Positions 58,299 to 64,000 of a stretch of 64,000 nucleotides of DNA are shown piece after piece. The number at the start of each line of letters is the position of its first letter. The stretch's first letter is position 1. Location: NCBI RefSeq assembly GCF_032362555.1, contig NC_083505.1:6935501-6999500 (forward strand). Direction: 5' to 3'. Under the pieces are notes generated by a model. That model saw only the letters and a program-made list of their open reading frames with translations, ran no database searches and had not been told where the DNA came from. The DNA is from Amyelois transitella. Lineage: Eukaryota; Arthropoda; Insecta; Lepidoptera; Pyralidae. The translations under genes and the position numbers were made by a program.

Positions 58299-61200
58299 CA
58301 TCTTTAGATAACAGCCAAAAAATTTAAGAAAACCGTTGAAAATATACTCATACTGGGAATAGAATAAAAATATTTATTTTAGCCGCCTGGGCGTGTTAAC
58401 TATCCTAGAGAGTTCGCTAAACTCACACGAGTCAGCATATTATTCAAGAAAAATATTTCACCCTTCCTTTATTCTTATATTTATCACCTGTGGAGGTGAA
58501 TGGCTTCTGCGCAATTCGCATCGGAGATTCCTTCTCGGCTGCAGGTCGTAAAGCATGCCAGCGAGTCGCGCCGGGGCACACCGGGGGATTGCGCTTTCCT
58601 CACACCTACTTACCAGTACATTCGAATAAAATATTGATGGCTTAGTAAAGGAAAATTGATGTACTCATAAATACGGGAAGTGAAGGTAGATTTTAGGTTA
58701 AACTTGTGTACTTTAAACTCTGACCTAAAAGAGAGATGTTATGAATTAAGTTTTTACGAATAACAATTACATAAATATTCAGATATTATTTAGTTTAAGT
58801 TATTTTAGATTAAAAACGACATTTTGTTTTATCTTCTGTTTTTGCGACAAGATATTCAATTCCATCGAAAAGTATGTAAACCTTTTCTCGTTTTTTTTAG
58901 TTTCTTTACTTAAGTTGTTGAAGTAATAAAAACAATGGCGTAATAAAACAAAATCTTTGTTCAAATCAGATGAAGTTCGGAAATTGACTGGAGTCTCATC
59001 CGGTTAATCGCCCAAAGAGAGGACTTAATGAATGCCAGTCGTATCGGGTATCTGGTCCGACATCTAATTTTTAATTATAAACTCCATCTAAAATCTTAAA
59101 TGGAATCACCGAAAAACCGTTATATTTGTTTAAGCATTTTTTATAAGTATTTTAATAGCCTTTATTATTACTTTATAGTTCCAATCCACTTTAGGTATTT
59201 AGATTTATTAAAATAAGCTATTTTATAAACCTTTGCATGGTTATTTTTCATAATACAAATTAATGAAATAAAACGCAGGTTATTCGTACACAAACTTTCC
59301 TATTGTAACTCGGCTCAGATGTTATTCACGGATCGTGAGAACTGTAATTTGCTAGAAGTAGATTACGTATAATAAATACGGTAGTGAATAAAATAATGCA
59401 GTCAATAAAGTGACTATTTATTTTATTACTACCTAGGTATACCCGAATATTTACAAACATCACGTCTTTATCCCTTACGAAGTAGACTGAGTCGATTGTC
59501 ATAAGATTCAACGGCCACGTTTACCTGGAAGGCTTACAATGATGGCTTTTATTAACATATAAATAAAGACTAAATAAATAAAGATTGGATTGTACGGAGA
59601 AACTATCTATTTGCGTTAGTGACTTTGTTCCACGTGTTACGACAGAGCACCTGTGTTGGCAGCCTCTGCAACAAGCACACTGGCGCATCGCTCGGGGATT
59701 ACTAACCCAATAATGATTGTAAAACATACGTATATATTATTCAATCGATAGGAACGTGCGATACGAACATACAATATTAGAACACCTCGTAACAATATAA
59801 TACGAATTGGTTCCTGCAGCGATTTCTGTTCAATTCCATTGTTTAACTAATGAAATTGGATTGGCCTAGCTACGATATTTTAGCAACGAAATCTTGCAGT
59901 CTATAGTCAAAGTATTCAAGTTTTCGAGCGCATAAAGTATCCATAATATGTATATATATGAATATCGACCTCAATTTTATGGAAAATCTGGTATTAAGAG
60001 ATCTAATATTTTGAAGTTATTTACTATTGTTTAACAGCTATTTTACAAATTGGTACGTCTGCATATTCTGGTAGCGATGAGTACCTAAACATAGTGTTAG
60101 CTAGGTGCGCTTTATCTCTTCTCGCGCAGATAGTAATAGTGTATCTTTCAAAGAAAGGCTTATAAACTTCGATTTTTCTTCTAGCAATCACTAGGAAGCC
60201 ACCTAGCTAAAATAGGCCTACCGGTATAATTAATAATAACTTTATCTAGCCCGTAATGTGTTGATTTGATATGTTTGTGTATAACAAATCATTACTTTCT
60301 TCCGACCTGTTTTGATACGTGTCATGGTTACATACATAAAGGAAAGTAGCTTTTCTTCAATGAAACTTACGAGTAATACGAATTTGGGTTGATGATCGGT
60401 ATCGAAAAATACTGCAATTGCAAAGTCCCCCAATATTTTTTTACTCTTTTCGTACTGATTATTTAACCTATCTATATTTTTACCTATCGGATAACACGGT
60501 CATGCTATAGGTAACATACCTATATATATCGACTGTTAGAAACATGAGATAATAAAGCTATTCAAAGTGCAAACTAATGAAAGATTTATTCCACTGTATA
60601 ACGGTTATTATTATAGGTAAACCACCGAACTGTACTGATAAAACAAGAGAGGCCGCGTGAATTCATATCTTGTGTCTGTCCATCCCGCTATCACTCGTGA
60701 GCGCGGGGTAACAGAATTGAATTTTAATTCAATTTCTCCACGAAGTAATCGTATTTAATAGTTCTGGCAAACTGTAACTTGTTCCTACAAAATTCATATT
60801 ATGTCTGTGGCTTTGGATAACTAACCAGGCGGCAGATAGACGTAATTGACTTGCATGAGACGGCTATTGTGATTTGGCTTGAGAATTGTCTGAGTAAATG
60901 CTTTATGCCTACTAACCTGAGCATGAAACATGAGTAACTGCAACAAGGTACACAGAATATATGTTATACGAGGAAAATTTATTAAATATTTTTCTTATAC
61001 CCACCTATAATTATAGTTATTCCATGAAAACCACCACCTCCATTCTGATTAGTTTTACGAGTTTACCAATGCTCCTAACTTATCAGTCACGAAAACCTTA
61101 CAAATAAATCCCGTCTGCGTGATGACAAAGTGATGAAAGAAACTTTGTAGACTTGTTACACCTCCGGCATCTTAATCTCGAATTCCTTATAAAACAGGCA

Positions 61201-64000
61201 GGTATTAGTTTTATTGTAGGTACATAGTAAACGTATTTTATTAACACATGAAATATCGAAAAAAATATAAACCTAATTAGTTCTGGTTTAATTAAATGAC
61301 TACGACCAAAGAAGACAATTTATTTTTCCATAGTATGTACTTGATTTTCGAATATGCGTGTTTGTCTGTTGGTGAATGACCGATAACACTGCAGACGGTC
61401 TAGTTATCTGCATATGGGACAGTCGCACTTGCGATTATGCTCCATAGAACCACAAATGGATTAAATGTCTATATAGAATATTACCAACATTCACACGTTG
61501 TAATTTAATAAATACTTATTACATAAGAATATATACAAAAAATGGACTTAGGTAATGCTATATCGCATTCTCAATCAGTCTACCAGGTGACCAAACAAAA
61601 AACTTGAAATTCGAACAATAATAAATAGTCCAGATCCAAAACAGTATTTTCAACAGCTGAACTTAAAATATTTTTTGTAAGATTTCCATTTTTATGTCTT
61701 TCTTCGATGGTTGATATTTCACTAAGAGAAATGTATTATCATCATATTTAAACTTTTCAATTGCGGTGTAAGCAAAGGTACTATTACAAGTATGGGTTTA
61801 TAGGCCATTTAAATTTGAGAGCCATATGTCCAGAAATAAACTTAAATCACAGTTCAGAAATATGACTAACAGATAATCATACTCGTAAAATCAAAGTAAG
61901 TACTTAATTATTACCTACATAAACTGATTCCTAATATATGTATGTAAATGTAATAATAAGACAGTAATCTCCATACTTGACCATATGGTCACGAAAAGAC
62001 AGAAAGGCCTCGTTCATTTGCATGGCTTGGCTGTGGGTATTATTATTATTTGTAAATAAGTCGTCGTTTCTTCGTAAATTTAAAACAAGAACTTAATATT
62101 CACTATTTCTATGGAGGTATTTGGGAGGCCTTCATTTTTTTTACAAGATGTTTTTGATGGGATAATATATCCTAAGATATACCTAAACTTAGAATAATAA
62201 TTGAAATAGTGGATTTACTTTTTTATATCTTTAGTGGATATATAAATTTAATCCTCAACAGCAATATGAGTAGGTATACCTAAGCTACGTTTATCACAGA
62301 ATATAATGAGAACTTGCAAACGCCAATAATGAAGACGAAACTGCGGCTTTTTTAATATTATCAAAGTGTAACCAACCGTATCTACCAGTTAAAAACATCT
62401 CTAATTCAACGTAGTAACTTTTAAACATTTTTTGTAATATCAAAATGAATAATCTGCAGTGCTTGGGTCACATCTGGTTACTTTATGTTACATCATGTTA
62501 CTCCAAAATAAATCTCGTTATGTACCTACCCGAACATTCTGAACCGCAAATGTATATTTTTTAGCTACGGCAAAAATATTCGTGATATTTTAGCTCGACG
62601 CGCCACGACTTGGGAATAAATTTGCAAATTATAATTACTACAAGTACTTACCTATCTTACTGTGATTTTTAAACCTAATAATATGAGGAGAAGCATTTTT
62701 TTATTTTCAATTAGTATTAATATTCTTTAATATGTATTTTAGTCCTCTTATTTAATTCCTCTTATTATATTTCATATGACGAATCCATGCTTACCTACTA
62801 TAGATACATTTTAGGTATATGAACTCATAAAATATTCATTTGATTTTGATAAAAATTGGTGAGAACAAAGAGAAGACTTTCAATGGGGTAACAATGGTAT
62901 GCTTTTTCTTCTGGATTCCACGTGAGAAAGGCCGGGAAATGTCGCATGTTTCCAGCTGATGATCGTGACGAAACGTAACGATATCTTACCTAATCTTCCT
63001 TCCAAATTTAGATGCTGTCTCTATGCTCACTTCACGTTTACATTATTATATTGTGAGAATTAGTTGATATTATATTTGAAGTGAAATTTTATAAATAGTC
63101 GTATTATAAAACGTACGTAATTATAAAATTAAAAATGGGACCAGTGGAGCCATATTAACCCATGACTTTACCTTACACCTAATGGGTACAAGTTTTAAAA
63201 ATCTGTTGTTTTAAGATGTGATTGCCATGTAAAGGTATACAAACGCCTTATGGTTATTTAAAGCTTAAAAAAATACACGGAACAAAATAACAATAGGTAA
63301 TTAGAGATAAACATTTCTACTTCGATTATGTCAATGCTTTTAATTGAATAAGTCAACATTTTTATATCTATCAAATCCAACGTATATCAGATTATCTGGA
63401 CAATGACATTGAAAATAATGTCATACCTAACTGTGTGAACGCAAATAATATCGCATTATCACCGGAATCGTCAGGGCCCCGCGGGTGTACTGAACTAACT
63501 GATCGCAAGTGCGTTGCTCTGTGTTGATAACTCTATTAATATCAACGTGCTGTCTCGAAGCGCCTCGCGAACCAATCACCATCAGTCACACAGTCATTCC
63601 ACAGGAAGAAGAATCAGAATATTAAGTATTATTTTTATTTATAAAAAACAGATTTGAAGGGCACGATTACGCACGCACTAAAAAAAGAACGATTGTTACT
63701 TTTCGGAGATTCTCGTTGTGTAATGTACATATATCCGCCCATATGATCTATGTAGGTATACGATTTTCTAATACTTGCATTCTGACAGATTATTTATTTA
63801 TTAATGGTTTTAATAAAATAAGGGTTTATACCAAAGTTAGAATAACTGTGGTAATCAAACCTATCTACTTAGTTATATAAGTTTTTTTTCACAAATATAA
63901 TTATGGCGTATGGAATAAATACTCCTAAGTAATTATGGCTACTAAACTTCCCACACAAGATTAATATCCAATGTTAGGTAAATATAATGGAAAATAATAT

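Larger units (their letters stand above)
56580..64000. other. Gene-free right end of the window
   Basis: AT-rich, with a palindrome at 57166-57207, a retroposon copy at 58078-58298 and a fragment at 59455-59525. Two GC-richer patches occur, at about 58490-58620 and 63455-63600. The second has CCAATCACCATCAGTC on the plus strand, resembling a CCAAT box followed by an insect initiator; this is weak evidence for a promoter. No recognisable coding region was found. Confidence 0.4.

Noticed and set aside
1-64000. CRISPR arrays, prokaryotic operons or phage-like defence systems
   Set aside because: The window is eukaryotic: GT-AG introns, metazoan genes and insect repeats. The repeats seen are transposable elements, not regularly spaced arrays.

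Overview
This window looks like nuclear DNA from a lepidopteran (moth or butterfly). It is AT-rich and non-coding for most of its length. Its genes are split by ordinary insect introns, and it is full of the short dispersed repeats seen in lepidopteran genomes. Six protein-coding genes or gene parts can be assembled with frame-consistent splice sites. No prokaryotic features, CRISPR arrays or rRNA are present. I see no convincing functional tRNA gene, only tRNA-like SINE heads.

Layout. (1) 701-4464, plus strand: the 3' half of a type IV collagen gene, with a Gly-X-Y helix, an NC1 domain and an arginine-rich C-terminal tail. A LINE fragment lies in the intron before it. (2) 6069-8085, minus: a complete PITH-domain protein (PITHD1 type), four exons, with repeats nested in one intron. 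(3) 9872-11602, plus: Integrator subunit 10, a single coding exon, with an unusual cluster of CGTTA motifs upstream. (4) 11775-18858, minus and convergent with INTS10: TAF5, the WD40 subunit of TFIID, 12 coding exons, with a decayed BEL/Pao retroelement in one intron and six perfect TATCGATA motifs upstream. (5) 22971-37821, minus: a membrane dipeptidase whose seven catalytic exons join in frame to two upstream exons. This gives a predicted type II membrane protein of 882 residues with a long cytosolic N-terminus and a serine in place of an active-site histidine. (6) 54299-56473, minus: a small secreted protein of unknown function, three exons.

The rest (about 18.9-22.9 kb, 37.9-54.3 kb and 56.5-64 kb) has no recognisable gene. 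It holds a 5'-truncated LINE copy, non-autonomous Helitron-like elements, tRNA-like SINE heads, and at least ten copies or fragments of one retroposon about 240 bp long. Four of those copies still have clear target-site duplications. It also has several palindromes and isolated GC-rich islands that may be promoters or non-coding first exons.

The genes do not form a pathway. Three are housekeeping genes (PITHD1, INTS10, TAF5) set between a basement-membrane gene and a secreted or membrane gene group. The observations most worth following are the dipeptidase with an active-site change and a fused N-terminal region, the two dense promoter-proximal motif clusters, and the repeat structures showing nested insertion and inverted duplication.
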